DNA of 41,710 nt from Scedosporium boydii (taxonomy: Eukaryota; Ascomycota; Sordariomycetes; Microascales; Microascaceae), in contig NJFT01000294.1 of NCBI GenBank assembly GCA_002221725.1, positions 1 to 41,710 on the forward strand, in the 5' to 3' direction. Shown in pieces: positions 1 to 10,089 of the stretch. The notes beneath the pieces are model-generated. The model made no database searches. It was not told the DNA's origin and saw only the letters and a program-made list of their open reading frames with translations. A program made the position numbers and the translations under genes. The first letter of the stretch is position 1; the number at the start of each line of letters is the position of its first letter.

Positions 1-18
1 CCCCCCCCCCCCCCCCCC
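1..18. repeat. Poly-C run at window edge
   Basis: The first 18 bases are all C, followed by an A-rich stretch with AATAA-like repeats (about 20-68). The gene that follows has lost its 5' end just here. This looks like a sequencing or assembly edge rather than a biological element. Confidence 0.7.
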
Positions 19-92
19 AACATAGAAAAAGGAAAAATAAAATAAAATAAAATGAGATAAAATAAAACAACCCACTTACACACACCTTCAAG

Positions 93-1264
93 CATCATCC
101 TCATCTCCCCCACAAACCAAATCCTCCTCCTCCACCGCGTAAAGACCTCCACGTCCTTCGCCTCCGCCCACGTCTTCCCCGGCGGCAACCTCGACGCCCT
201 ACATGACGGGCCCGTTGCGCCTCCCAGCGAAGGCGCACTTAGACACGCTGACGGGCCCGCGTACCGCATCGCGGCGCTGAGGGAGTGTTTCGAGGAGAGC
301 GGGATTCTTCTGGCCAAAGGGAAGGGTGAGGGGAAGGATGGCGAGTTGGTGAGCGTGAGTGAGGGGGTGAGGGATGAGGGGAGGAGGAGGGTGCATAGTG
401 GAGAGGTGAAGTTTGGGGATTGGGTTGAGGGTGTGGGCGGTGTTCCCGACGTTGGTAAGTGTCCAGGATCCCAACTTCTTTACTTCCTCTTCCTCTTCTT
501 GTATCTCGGCGTCTCGAGAGGGTTTTGACTGACACGGCGTTTAAAAAGACGGACTTATCCCCTTCACGAGATGGATCACTCCCCCTCCAGCACCCAAACG
601 CTTCACCACCCAAATGTACCTCTACTTCCTCCCTCCCAACCCCGAAACCATTCCCTCCTCCTCTTCTTCTTCTTCCTCCTCCTCCTCCTCCTGCTCCCAA
701 GAACCAGCCATCACCATCCCCACCGACACCTCCCCCATCATCGTCCCCACCCCGGACGGCGGCATAGAACACACCTCCGCCACCTTCGCCACCCCCTCAA
801 CCTGGCTCTCCCTCCACCACGCCCGCAAAATCAGCATGTTCCCCCCTCAATACTTCCTCCTCACCCTCCTGTCGCGCTTCTTCCCCCGCGCCGCCGAGGC
901 CGGGACGCCCTCCCGCTCCGTCGTCGACCGCGAGCGGAGGGACCTGCTCGAGTTCATCGGTAGGGTACCCGCTACGTTTGGCGGCGAGCGGGAGCTGGGG
1001 CATCCAACTTCGGCGATTCCGTGGGCTGAGAAGATTATTAGCCCGAGGGTGTTGAAGGCTAGGGCGGATGGGTATCTTGTGCTGGGGTTGGATAGGACAG
1101 GGGCGGAGGTGGAGGCTATTGGGGATGGGAAGGTTAGGGGTGGTGTTGCGGACGCGGTTGTTGTTGTGAATCTGAAGGCGAAGGGTGGGCCGTGGAACTT
1201 GGGTGTGTTTGGAAAGGATGAGGCGATGAAGGAGGAGAATCTGGTCAAGGGAGGAAAGCTCTAA
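93..1264 (+). CDS. Nudix hydrolase, NUDT19/CoA-diphosphatase type (5' partial)
   Basis: The gene has at least two exons, about 93-454 and 549-1264. The intron at 455-548 starts GTAAGT, has a CTGAC branch region and joins the reading frames exactly (phase 1). The first visible exon reads into PTNQILLLHRVK and VFPGGNLD, then ALRECFEESGI, which is the Nudix box (REx2EExGI). The segment between the GG and the RE is lengthened, as is characteristic of the NUDT19 subfamily. Exon 2 opens with PFTRWITPPPAPKRF, another NUDT19-like motif, then a polyserine stretch. Family members hydrolyse CoA and acyl-CoA, often in peroxisomes. The C-terminus ends GKL, a weak match to a peroxisomal PTS1 signal. The true start is missing: upstream sequence is A-rich with stops and then poly-C, and CTTCAAG at 86-92 looks like a splice acceptor of an earlier exon. 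The family call is firm; the substrate and location are inferred. Confidence 0.85.
652..692 (+). repeat. CTT/CTC microsatellite coding polyserine
   Basis: A TCC/TTC trinucleotide run lies inside exon 2 of the Nudix gene and encodes a run of serines between the conserved YLYFLP motif and the rest of the domain. It is expected to vary in length between strains. Confidence 0.75.
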
Positions 1265-1636
1265 TGAGATGTGAAGCGTCTGAGGACGAAATGAACATTA
1301 TCATTTATTTATCTTGATCTCGAGACGAGAGGGGAGAATACTTCTTGTACATAAGAGATCCGTTGCCGATATAATATATATGTGCATAGCCAACTCCAGA
1401 TATGAGTTCCTAGGTTCAACAACCTTTTCCCTCCCGTCCGGTCCATCTAAATTAGACAATGAATCCGTGTCCATATATTGATGTCTATCCCCGAACTCAT
1501 ACACAGACACCTGCCAAAATCAAGAAAAATAGGTATCACAATAGCTAAAAAGGAAGACAGAAAGTGCAGAAATCCCGAGACATCAGACAGAAACCTAACC
1601 TCCCAATAAACTCCATCTCCAGTAATATATCCCAGT
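1265..1636. other. Convergent 3' intergenic region
   Basis: These 372 bases separate the ends of two converging genes. The stretch is AT-richer than the flanking coding DNA and presumably carries both 3' UTRs and polyadenylation signals. No gene is seen in it. Confidence 0.6.
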
Positions 1637-4600
1637 CTACGTCATCCCCAACCCCCTCACAGTATCCCCCCAAGACTGCCAATTAAAGTCGTCAATATTC
1701 ATAATCCCGTCATCCCCGCCTTCACCGGGTACTAATCCCAGAGCTTGTCCCTGGGCCTGTCCCTGGCCTTGCGCTTGGGCCAGAGCGCCGCCACCACCAC
1801 ACGAATTTATGACTGCCGCCGCATAAGGATCCTGCCACAGCCATGGCGGTACGTTGCTCGCAGCTTGCGCGTGTACCCCTTGTAAATTCGGCAAGCCCAT
1901 CTGCGGTGAAGTTTGGGCATCTTCTCCTGCCGGTTGTGTCGGTGATGTTAAGATCGTCTGGCTGCCGTGTACGTTTGGTGTTTGTATGGCAGCAGTAGCG
2001 CCAGTTTGTAGGATGGGCTGCGCCGGCGCCGCAGACGGCAGAGTCGCCCCGGGTGACATGACCCGCCACCACACGATGGGATCGAAGGGCGCGTCGAGCA
2101 TCTCGTCGAGGTACGCTTCCCTCGTGGTATCTAACCCAGATGCCGCCTGCTGCACGCTCGCGCGAACCTGCTGCTCCGTCGCCGGTTGGGGCACATAGCC
2201 CCCGCGATTGCCATTGAGGGTTCCTCCCATTTGGGAATCGGGCTGGGCAAGCCGGGGGGCCTGTCCCGAGATAGCCGTAACCTCTCCTCCCTCACTAAGG
2301 GTAGTTTCCGGCTGCACAAGTTCCAACCACCGCTTGCGGACCTCCTCCAAGTCGACGTCCAGCCCGGGCGCCCGACCGAACCGCGGCCTGTACTGATTAT
2401 GCCGGTCCGCCAAGTCCAACTTGCGCACTTCCTCGGGGCTAGTCTTGAGTCGCGCGATTTCAGACTCCCGATGCCGACGCGCCTTGAGGAGCAGTTTCCG
2501 CAGTGGCATCCACACGGCCAGGTGATCGGCCGTCTTGGTGAGATCGAAGTTCTGGCGGTTGTTGAGGGTCCGGTTCAGGTCACCCCACGCTCGCTCCAAA
2601 GTCGGTGACCACGGCCGACGGCACATCTCGAGAAGGATGTACGCGATGGCGTGCCATTGTGTGTACGTCTGAAAGAGCCACCTCCACCGCTTAAACTGGG
2701 GATCGTTGTTAAGTTTGTAGCTGTATTCTACAATCTCGACGGCCGAGATGAATAGCCTCTCTTTGATCGCTTCCGAGAGGTCGTTTCCGTTGCCGGGGAA
2801 GAGTGCGGGCTGGTAGATGATGAGGGAGCTCTTGGCCATCAAGATGCGTGCTACCAACGTCGCCATGATAATGAGGGGGCGGTTTTCGTCGTCGCAGTAT
2901 TTCAAAAAGTTGGCCTCGACTCTGGCGTACGTTTCGACGAGCATACGTTCCCTCTCCGCCATGCTCGAGGACGTATCCTTGGGGCAGACCGAACCGGCGG
3001 CCGTAGCGAGGGCGAAGAGGCGGCGGCTTAGAGCAATGACCTCGTGGCGCACAAGAGCCATGGACGTGTCGGTTAGCCCCTCGCGGGCTGGAGGCATTTC
3101 TGTCGATTCCGGGCTGATATCTTCGTCGTTGATGTTGGTGGGGAATTCAGTGTCGAAGGTGCGGGTGACGATGGTGAGATCCGTACCCATTTCCTCGGCA
3201 GAGCGCATGTCAATTGCGCAAATCACCCACCATACCCGTCTTCTCATTTCGGTCTCGAATGGCGGCAGATTGAAATGGGTGCCATCACGGTGGAGGCCTA
3301 GGCCCTGAGCGATTCGAATGGCCAGACCGGTAGTCGTCCAGCAAAACCGCGTATCATCAATTCGTCGAACCACCACTAGGTATAATGTAAGGGCAGTGAG
3401 AGACGTGAAATCAAGGCTCCTTAGCAGATTGGTTTTTGCTAGAGCTTGCTCCAGGGCAAATCTATAGCGATTAAGCAGCGGTGTTTTAGGAGAGCCAAGT
3501 TGCGCTTCGACCTGAAGGGAACATTACATTAGTACGAGAACAGGAAAATAAAGAAGACAGGTGATGAGAGCTTAAAAAAAATATCATCATACCTCGTCCT
3601 CCTCAAGGGCGACCAGCGCGCCAAAGTAAATCGCAAATACCAGCGCCTCATTTGGTGGCGTGAGGTTGGGGGTACCGCCATTTGCGAGTTCTTCAAACGT
3701 TTTGTCAAGGGTGGGTACGTGGATGAGCTTTATCGCCGGGTCCACGCTCTCCTTGTACGCCTGCCATAGGAAAGGGATCTGTGACTGAGGAGGATGGAAA
3801 GAAGATAGGTCGATGTCGGACGCTCGATAACCGAACATGAAAGCATCGTGGCTATGTAGGTCGGACGACTCGGCCGGTTCTGGAGCTTCTTCTTCAGAGG
3901 TATAATCGGTATCATCCGACAAGATGTGGACGCCGTTTCGAATCTCGTCGAACTAAATAACAGCCATCGCAGTGAGTAGAGATGACCGGGATGGAATAGG
4001 GTCCCCCCAAAAGAACTTACCTCGTCCTTGACGCTAGACCAAAAAGCACTGCTGATATACCTTCCTTCGCCCTTGTTGATGACCAGCCTTCCAAACTTCT
4101 TGTACAAGCTCGCGTTCACCTCGTAATTGGGTGCGTACGATGGAACCGTACGCCCGCCGGATAGCCCAGGAACGGCGGTGATACTAGAAGGCGACGAATC
4201 CTCCTTACTCGTCGGTGTCGCCCCGCTACCACTTCCATAGTCGTCGCACGCATCGTGGTCGCAGCCCTCAGGCGAAGCAGTAGACATCGACGTATGACGG
4301 ACATCACTAGTATCAACCTGACTACTCAACTCCTCAACAATCCCCTCCAACTTCCTCAATCTCTCCAGCAGTTCAATCTCTCGCTTCTTAGAGTTCGGCA
4401 GTGGTGCGTCGGGGTCGCGCGGGCGAGGTCGGCGAGGCGCGCGTCCAGGGGCCGGGAAGATGCATTGTATCTGGTTCCTCCGACAGTTGGAGCACGGCAT
4501 GCGCTTGTCGCAGCGCACCTTGCGACGACGACACGTCACGCAACTGCGAGGATTCAGGGCGGGCGATTTCGGCGCATTGGAACCGGTGGGTGGCGACGGG

Positions 4601-4719
4601 GCGGTCGAGGGGATGTGGGTGGGGGCCGCGGTGCCCGGCTCGAGGACGGTGAAGGCGGGGACGTGATTGCCTGCGTCCGATGGCGCGGAGGGCGATTCGG
4701 GATCAAAATCGGTGTCCAT
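1637..4719 (-). CDS. Zn2Cys6 fungal-specific transcription factor
   Basis: Three exons on the minus strand (4719-4021, 3952-3593, 3511-1637) give 977 residues. Both introns are phase 0, with donors GTAAGT and GTATGA and acceptors TTTAG and TTCAG. The start is the ATG at 4719; an in-frame upstream ATG at 4800 would add only a Lys-rich leader read from a purine tract and is less likely. Residues 60-86 hold the binuclear zinc cluster, C-x2-C-x6-C-x5-C-x2-C-x6-C (C60, C63, C70, C76, C79, C86), followed by a basic linker and a short coiled coil (ELLERLRKLEGIVEEL) typical of dimerising regulators. Exons 2 and 3 contain the fungal-specific transcription factor domain (middle homology region), with LTLYLVVVRRID, AIRIAQGLGLHRDG and RRVWWVICAID. 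The C-terminal part is Pro/Gln/Gly-rich and ends in an acidic aromatic tail (DDFNWQSWGD), a likely activation region. It should act in the nucleus. Its target genes cannot be told from sequence. Confidence 0.93.
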
Positions 4720-4734
4720 GGTGGTTCGTTCTGT

Positions 4735-4800
4735 TTTTTTTTTTTCCTTCTTCTTCTCCCTTATTTTCTTTTTTTCTGCTGCAATGCTGCAATGCTGCAA
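4735..4800. repeat. Pyrimidine tract and three 8-bp tandem repeats upstream of the Zn2Cys6 gene
   Basis: A T/C-rich tract (purine-rich on the gene's strand) lies just upstream of the start codon. It is followed by three perfect copies of TGCTGCAA at 4777-4784, 4785-4792 and 4793-4800. Their position in the leader or core promoter allows a regulatory role, but none is demonstrated. Confidence 0.6.
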
Positions 4801-4801
4801 G

Positions 4802-6285
4802 CCGGAGGGCTGCGGGTGGTTTCACGCTTCGCGGGCGCTTCTCGTCTCTCTCCCTCGGTACATTAGGCGGGGGAAGGGGGGCCAAAGAAAGGTGTGTGGA
4901 TGAAAGGGCGTGGCGGACTGATGGCGCAGAGGAGCGGACGCCTGGAGTCGGTAAATCTCGTGGCGGACCCGGCGGAGCACGGCAGATTTCAGGTCGTGAA
5001 TGGATTCTAGATCATATGGAGGCACGGTCGAGCAACTTCGAGCAGCGTGAAGCCGATGGAAATGGACTTGTCGCGGGGAACTCGTGATGAAACTAATGGA
5101 GTCATGGAGCCATAGTCTAACTCCAATTTAATATTTTTCTTTTGTTGTTCTCTCCTCACTCCCTTTGCTCCTTCGTTTTGTCGCCTCAACTCTTTCCCAG
5201 TTCCTCTTGCGGTTTGGGTTCTTCTTGGCAACGTAAGCAGGCTCCATCGCTTGATTTCTCAGCAGCCTAAACCCAGCTGCCAACTGCCTGAGTCAATTTG
5301 GAGGTACTGATACCCCTGCCCAATCCTACGAGACGGACTTCAGGCCCGCACCCCGGTATTGGTTCACCCGAATTTCGGATTTACCAAGGCCAATTGTATC
5401 AGTACACCGGCTCCAAGAAACTTCAATCCTTCCTCGCAATCGTTTTTGTTGGATGTTTTCTCGTCACATGAAATCTCGCATCAGAATAATAATCTAAACT
5501 AAGCTACATCGGCCGTGATCGGCATTCTTCTGTTGCTCCTGTCATCCGATATTTATTTATTTATTGTTCCCCCCTCTCGCTGTCTCAAATAGGCTCTCCT
5601 CCATGAAGCTTGCCCACAAGCTGCGACTAATGCAATTGATAGGCCAATCCGTTATAGCCATTGGTTCCTTTTAGGGCCAATCAAAACATAACGGATTCTG
5701 AGGCCGTCTAGGATATCAATATCATGCGAAAAGGTCGAGGTGACAGAAGAGGCCGCCTTTTTCTTTCTTTTTCTGTCTTTTGTTGTTAACACTGTTCTCG
5801 AGTATATGAAAATGGAATTCTTAAACTTTTTTCATGATTATCAAGACAGCCCAAAGAGTTATTTTAAACCCAAAAGGGAACCATCGGCTCGAACAGGCGC
5901 TATCCAGTTGCTCGCTAGGTAGAGCATCGAATTGTCTCAAAATAGTGAAAACGGTGAATCCCTGTGGAGTGTGAATATGGAACTTGTAATTCAACTCCTT
6001 TTCTCTTCCAGAGTTCCATCATGGGTAAAATAAGTTCATTCCAACTGTCACTGCGATAGTCGATAGTGTCTAAACTTAGGTCTCGATATGCACCGTGGCA
6101 CTAACACAGACAAGATATGAAATGTACACAAGGGCGGGCGCAGGCCGTGGGCGAAGAGTACGCTTATAAGCGATTTCGGCCTTTCGAGCTTCTCCGTTTA
6201 AGGGGATCCCTCAGTGCGTTGGAATCATATTACCTTCTCCATCCTCATTCTAGACGAAACCTCGCTCGAAATCGGCCTCGGCTCT
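4802..6285. other. Intergenic, no gene recognised
   Basis: Part of this holds the promoter of the minus-strand transcription factor. Open frames here are short and uncharacteristic. TTTATTTATTTATTG at about 5550-5565 is an AT-rich block. No RNA gene or repeat family was recognised. Confidence 0.5.
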
Positions 6286-7050
6286 CTACGTTTGTGCTGT
6301 CCGTGATATCTTCCTCTCCTTATTCTTCTTCGTCTCCTGAATGCACCAAACGCAACAGCCGACAACGAGCAGAAAAACTAAAATAGGGATCCCGACCGCT
6401 ACGAAACCGAATCCCGCCCATGAAAGCCCGCTAGCCCCCCTCTGACCGGGTTACGGATGTTAGCTTCTGTCCCGGAATGAACATCCTGAGTTCGCCCTTG
6501 GAATCTCCGTTGGAGGTGGCGGCGATACGACACTGATATCCGACTTCCCCCATGGCGCTACCCACGCGGAATGTACCAATAGGCCCTGTGTGAGAGTCTC
6601 TGAGTCGATCACTGGCCTAGTAGTGAGGTTACCCATAAGTGTTTCGGTAGGCGGCGGATAGGGACGGAGATGGAAATCCTGTATACACGCGGCGGTGATT
6701 CGATCGAGAGGGAATGGTGATAGGAGAGAGTAACCACTAAAAGCAGTGTAAGGCCAAATCCCGCCTCTGTGATCTGTTAACTAACCCAGCACAACAATAT
6801 GCTGTTGTAATGACTTTCTTCTCAACTTTAGCAGTACCAACAGACGATGCAGTCTGGGACTCTGCACAAACAGCAGGACTGAGCGAATCTCAAGTTGACA
6901 GGCGGTAAATCTCTCGTCGGCCGGATCAGATACTTTAGCACCGAGTATACTACAGTCGTTGCATGAGTAGGAGGATATAGGCGTAAAATCACGGAGCAAT
7001 TTGCAGTCAGTCGGCTGAACGAACAGCGTAGTGACTGTCAAAGTTGCCAT
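6286..7050 (-). pseudogene. Frameshifted cell-surface glycoprotein with C-terminal membrane anchor
   Basis: The minus strand starts with an ATG at 7050 (MATLTVTTLFVQPTDC), matching fungal secreted/membrane glycoproteins that begin with a Thr-rich stretch and carry spaced cysteines. The frame runs to about 6895 (FTACQ), then coding character moves to another frame (LSPAVCAES... TAYCCAG, about 6889-6785). It returns to the first frame for PYTAFSGYSLL and HSAWVAPWGKSDIS, and ends in a transmembrane helix (GIPILVFLLVVGCCVW) with a basic tail (KKNKERK), stop at 6288-6286. Two in-frame TAA codons at 6462 and 6453 would be removed by an 87-base GT-AG intron (6528-6442) with a CTAAC branch site. The two frame changes have no splice signals, so this is a decaying gene or contains sequence errors. 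The order signal-like N-terminus, Cys-rich ectodomain, helix, basic tail is read directly; the family resemblance is from memory of fungal proteins. Confidence 0.6.
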
Positions 7051-7818
7051 CGGGGGGAAGTTGGACTTATAAGCCTACACTTGAACGGCTTTCTGTATCG
7101 TGCTCGATCGAGGTGTCCCTTCTTCAAATTGAAGCCACTCCGCCGCCCAGAGGGAAAATAGGTCCTCGATCCGCTAGAAGCCTGAACCTGCTTCCGGCAG
7201 ACACGTTACAGAGAAGGAGACAAACAATTTACCGGAAAACTTCCAAGTAATTTTGCGGCTTCGCCCATGAGATGGGGGACTCTGCGGCGTGGCGGAGTCA
7301 ACTAATACTGCCAGTCTGCATGTTATGCGAACTCTCGGTCCGAAAAACGAGTGAGGTGTACTGCCTGGTTTATCTGCTGGTCCTTGCGTAACGTGCCCTG
7401 CCACATACGTAGCGTAAAACTTTATCTTGTCCTATCTTCCAGGGGCCACGAAACGTTGGCTGTCGTTGTGGAATCTGGATGTCGTCCCGAAAAGTCCAAT
7501 GTGATGCGACGTTACACAAGCGCAGAACACCAGCCTCGCAAGGTAATTTTCCGTTGTTAGAATGGCTAGTGTTAGAGTGCTGGTCCAACTTGGTGACCGC
7601 AGTTGTTTTAGTTCGTATGTCGGTTGGTCTATAGCTTGGGTTGGGCACAGCCATGTAATTGCCGTCACTTGGGGAACAGGAATCAGAACAAGGTGAACAA
7701 AAGCGAAAACTGAGAAGAACAAGCGTTGATGGCTTGTGGGTCAAAGAGTCTCTGGACTCGACAGAGGATCCAACAAAGGCTGAGCGCCAAGACATTGTCA
7801 GACATCAATTAATAACCT
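7051..7818. other. Intergenic, no gene recognised
   Basis: Overlapping open frames on both strands (for example minus 7722-7432 and 7795-7370) show no recognisable motif. The part next to 7050 would be the promoter of the broken glycoprotein gene. Confidence 0.45.
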
Positions 7819-7891
7819 GCCCGGTTAGCTCAATCGGTAGAGCGTGAGACTCTTAATCTCAAGGCTGCGGGTTCGACCCCCGCATTGGGCT
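7819..7891 (+). tRNA. tRNA-Lys(CTT)
   Basis: A complete 73-base cloverleaf can be folded by eye: acceptor GCCCGGT with ATTGGGC (two G-U pairs), D arm GCTC/GAGC, anticodon stem TGAGA/TCTCA with loop CTCTTAA, and T arm GCGGG/CCCGC with loop TTCGACC. The anticodon CTT is at 7852-7854 and reads AAG lysine codons. No intron is present. Internal A- and B-box promoter elements are intact (TAGCTCAATCGG; GGTTCGACC). Confidence 0.95.
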
Positions 7892-7928
7892 CAAATCCCA
7901 ATGCGCCTTCAAAGAAGGCACATCCGAA

Positions 7929-8060
7929 TTTTTTTCTTCTTTTCTTTTTTTTTTTTTTTTTTTTTTAGAAAAAAAAAAAATCAGTTCTTCTCTCATTTTT
8001 TCTTCCTTATTTTCCCCCCTCTTTCTTCTTCGTATTCTATTTTCTTTTGTTCGTTATCAT
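7929..8060 (+). terminator. T-rich tract downstream of tRNA-Lys (Pol III terminator plus low-complexity run)
   Basis: The first T run (about 7929-7935) lies some 40 bases past the tRNA and would stop RNA polymerase III. It grows into a long pyrimidine tract with 22 uninterrupted T (7945-7966), AG, then 12 A (7969-7980), and more T/C-rich DNA. Only the early T run is needed as a terminator. Confidence 0.6.
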
Positions 8061-8894
8061 AATTGCTTTCCTTATTATCTTCTATTGGTTTCCTTTTCCA
8101 CCTCGACGCTTCAGTGTGTATAATCGATCACAGTCATATTGCAACAGTAGCCTATATGAGGTGAAACAGTTTCGATTCAATGTTATCAACCTTTCATGAG
8201 GGATCGTTTTGTTTACAACTGGTGCCGGACAGCTTTGCTGGAGAAGGGTTTGATGACCCTGGTCTGTAAGCCAACGTTGCTCAGTATGGGTGTGCAAATA
8301 TGAGACCAAGGCTTCGTTGCGGGAGCTTGCTGTCCTGCCTGGGCAATCTTTAGATAGCTATGAAGAGTAGACAACCAATGTAACAAATGCCGACAGGGGA
8401 ACCAGTTTTGTCTTCAAAGTATATGCCATGCGTTGCTGTGTTACCACTCCTTTATAGTGTTATACCTAGCTTACATGCGCTATTGAAGCTTTGAAATGAT
8501 CTACAACTCTTCCGTAGCTAGGATATTAAACGAGGAATGAATCCTATAGAGCAACTCGTAGTTCTTGAGCCGAGCCGCGAATCCCTTGCATAGATCGCCA
8601 TCCTTCTCACCCGAATGGACACGGACAGATCCCCGGATAGCATTTATACCGTCCTAGTACAAAGTCTTACCGCTACATGGCGGGCAGTTGAGATCATTCT
8701 ACATGCTTTATAAGTTAAGGGTACCCCTCTTATCCCCAGCCTCCCCCAGACTCTTGTTTCCAACCTCCCTGTGAATCTCAGCCTAGTTTGCCATCCGTTG
8801 ACCATTGTTGACATGAACTACTAGGTTAGAAGATAGGACAGCCCCTCTTTAGTCTCGAATTCCATTCAAATTTCTCTAGGAAGAGAGAAAAGTA
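8061..8894. other. Intergenic, no gene recognised
   Basis: Nothing coding is seen. The last 100 bases are the pyrimidine-rich leader of the thioredoxin gene. Confidence 0.45.
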
Positions 8895-9420
8895 ATGGCT
8901 ATCCACCACTTAGAAACGTGCGCAACTCCCACTTATACGTCAACCAATAGAGCGGCTGTATCCAAGTCGATAATGGGGAGTACTCTAACAAATTACCTCG
9001 ACGAATAGTGCCGAGGGCGTTAAAGCCGCGATTAAGGAGAAAAAGAATGTCCTCCTCGACCTTTACGTAAAATGGTGCGGTCCTTGCAAGGCTGTTGCTC
9101 CATTGGTGGAGGAGTGAGTATTGCCCCCAACCATGGTCACCGACGCGGCTATTACTACTTCGTACTTTGCAATACTCCCCTCGCAAAATGATAGTATTAA
9201 CACTTACTGTCCGTGCCAATTATCTACGATTTCAAACAATGAAAAGTACAAGGATATATTCTTCGCCAAAGTCGATGTCGACCAACCTTCGGAATTCAGC
9301 GACGAACTCGGGATCTTAGCCATGCCAACTTTTCTATTGTTTAAGGATGGGGAGAAAGCAGGGGAGCTGGTCGACCCAAAGCCGGATATGCTCGTTGAAC
9401 TGGTCGAAAAGTGCCTTTAA
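8895..9420 (+). CDS. Thioredoxin
   Basis: The gene is assembled from three exons: 8895-8917, 9009-9113 and 9195-9420, giving 117 residues. Intron 1 (GTGCGC...CTCTAAC...AATAG) joins MAIHHLET to AEGVKAAIKEKKN in phase, a normal thioredoxin N-terminus. Residues 30-35 are WCGPCK, the redox-active site; exon 3 carries FFAKVDVDQ and the cis-proline motif AMPTFLLFKDG, ending at a TAA. It would reduce protein disulfides and recycle enzymes such as MsrA, probably in the cytosol. Intron 2 starts GTGAGT at 9114. The only in-phase AG acceptor (9193-9194) leaves about 11 extra residues before the conserved KYKDIFFAKV. Starting exon 3 at 9228 would give a perfect family fit but needs an AC acceptor. The gene is lower in GC than others here and sits among gene relics, so its activity is uncertain. 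Confidence 0.72.
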
Positions 9421-10089
9421 TGGAAGGCTGTGGTACATGGATCTCCGAGGTAGATTGTCTAAGCAATAGTCAGTGTGTTTTTCTGGGCCTGTCCCAAGAT
9501 ATCGAGTGAGAGAGAAGGTCTAGATAGCATACGCTGCCTAACCATCGAGCTACCGTCATTCAGATCAGATGTTGAGACAGAGGTTATATTGCCACAAGTA
9601 CCTCCGCTCATGACCGAAAAGCTCACGCAAGCCTGCAACCAACATTGTTATATGGGCGCTCTCCGTTCATAAATATTAGATCAACGGACAATATGCCCCC
9701 ACTAAATAACGCAGCTCCAGTTTGACGAGGATGCAAGAGATGGTAACCACTCGTAGGGCCACTGGAACAGCTGAGAATACGTTGGAGGACTAGCTTGGCC
9801 GGTGATTGAATGTATAGCCCCGCCAAAGCTCGCTGCGTCCTCCGGGCCGTGTTATCCAGGGCAGCTCGGTATACGAGCCCTCAAAGGGGAGAATGTGAAG
9901 CATGCTGTAAGATTGACGATGCTGCCCATAGCCCATGTAATGATATTTCGAGTAAGAGAAAGTAGTCGTATTTTGAAGGCTTCGTAGATATAACAAGTTC
10001 ACTACATCTATTTTTTGTTCCCGTCAAACATCCAAAACCGGCAGAGGTTTCTACGTTTCTACGAATAGCCATGTAGCACCCAAGTTAGA
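9421..10089. other. Gene-poor stretch
   Basis: Short open frames on both strands, none with a recognisable domain. A minus-strand segment near 9530-9570 vaguely resembles half a tRNA but does not fold. Confidence 0.4.

Noticed and set aside
9525..9575. Minus-strand segment resembling a tRNA 5' half (GGTAGCTCGATGGTTAG)
   Set aside because: No matching acceptor stem, no T arm with TTCGA, and the D stem does not pair. Probably chance.
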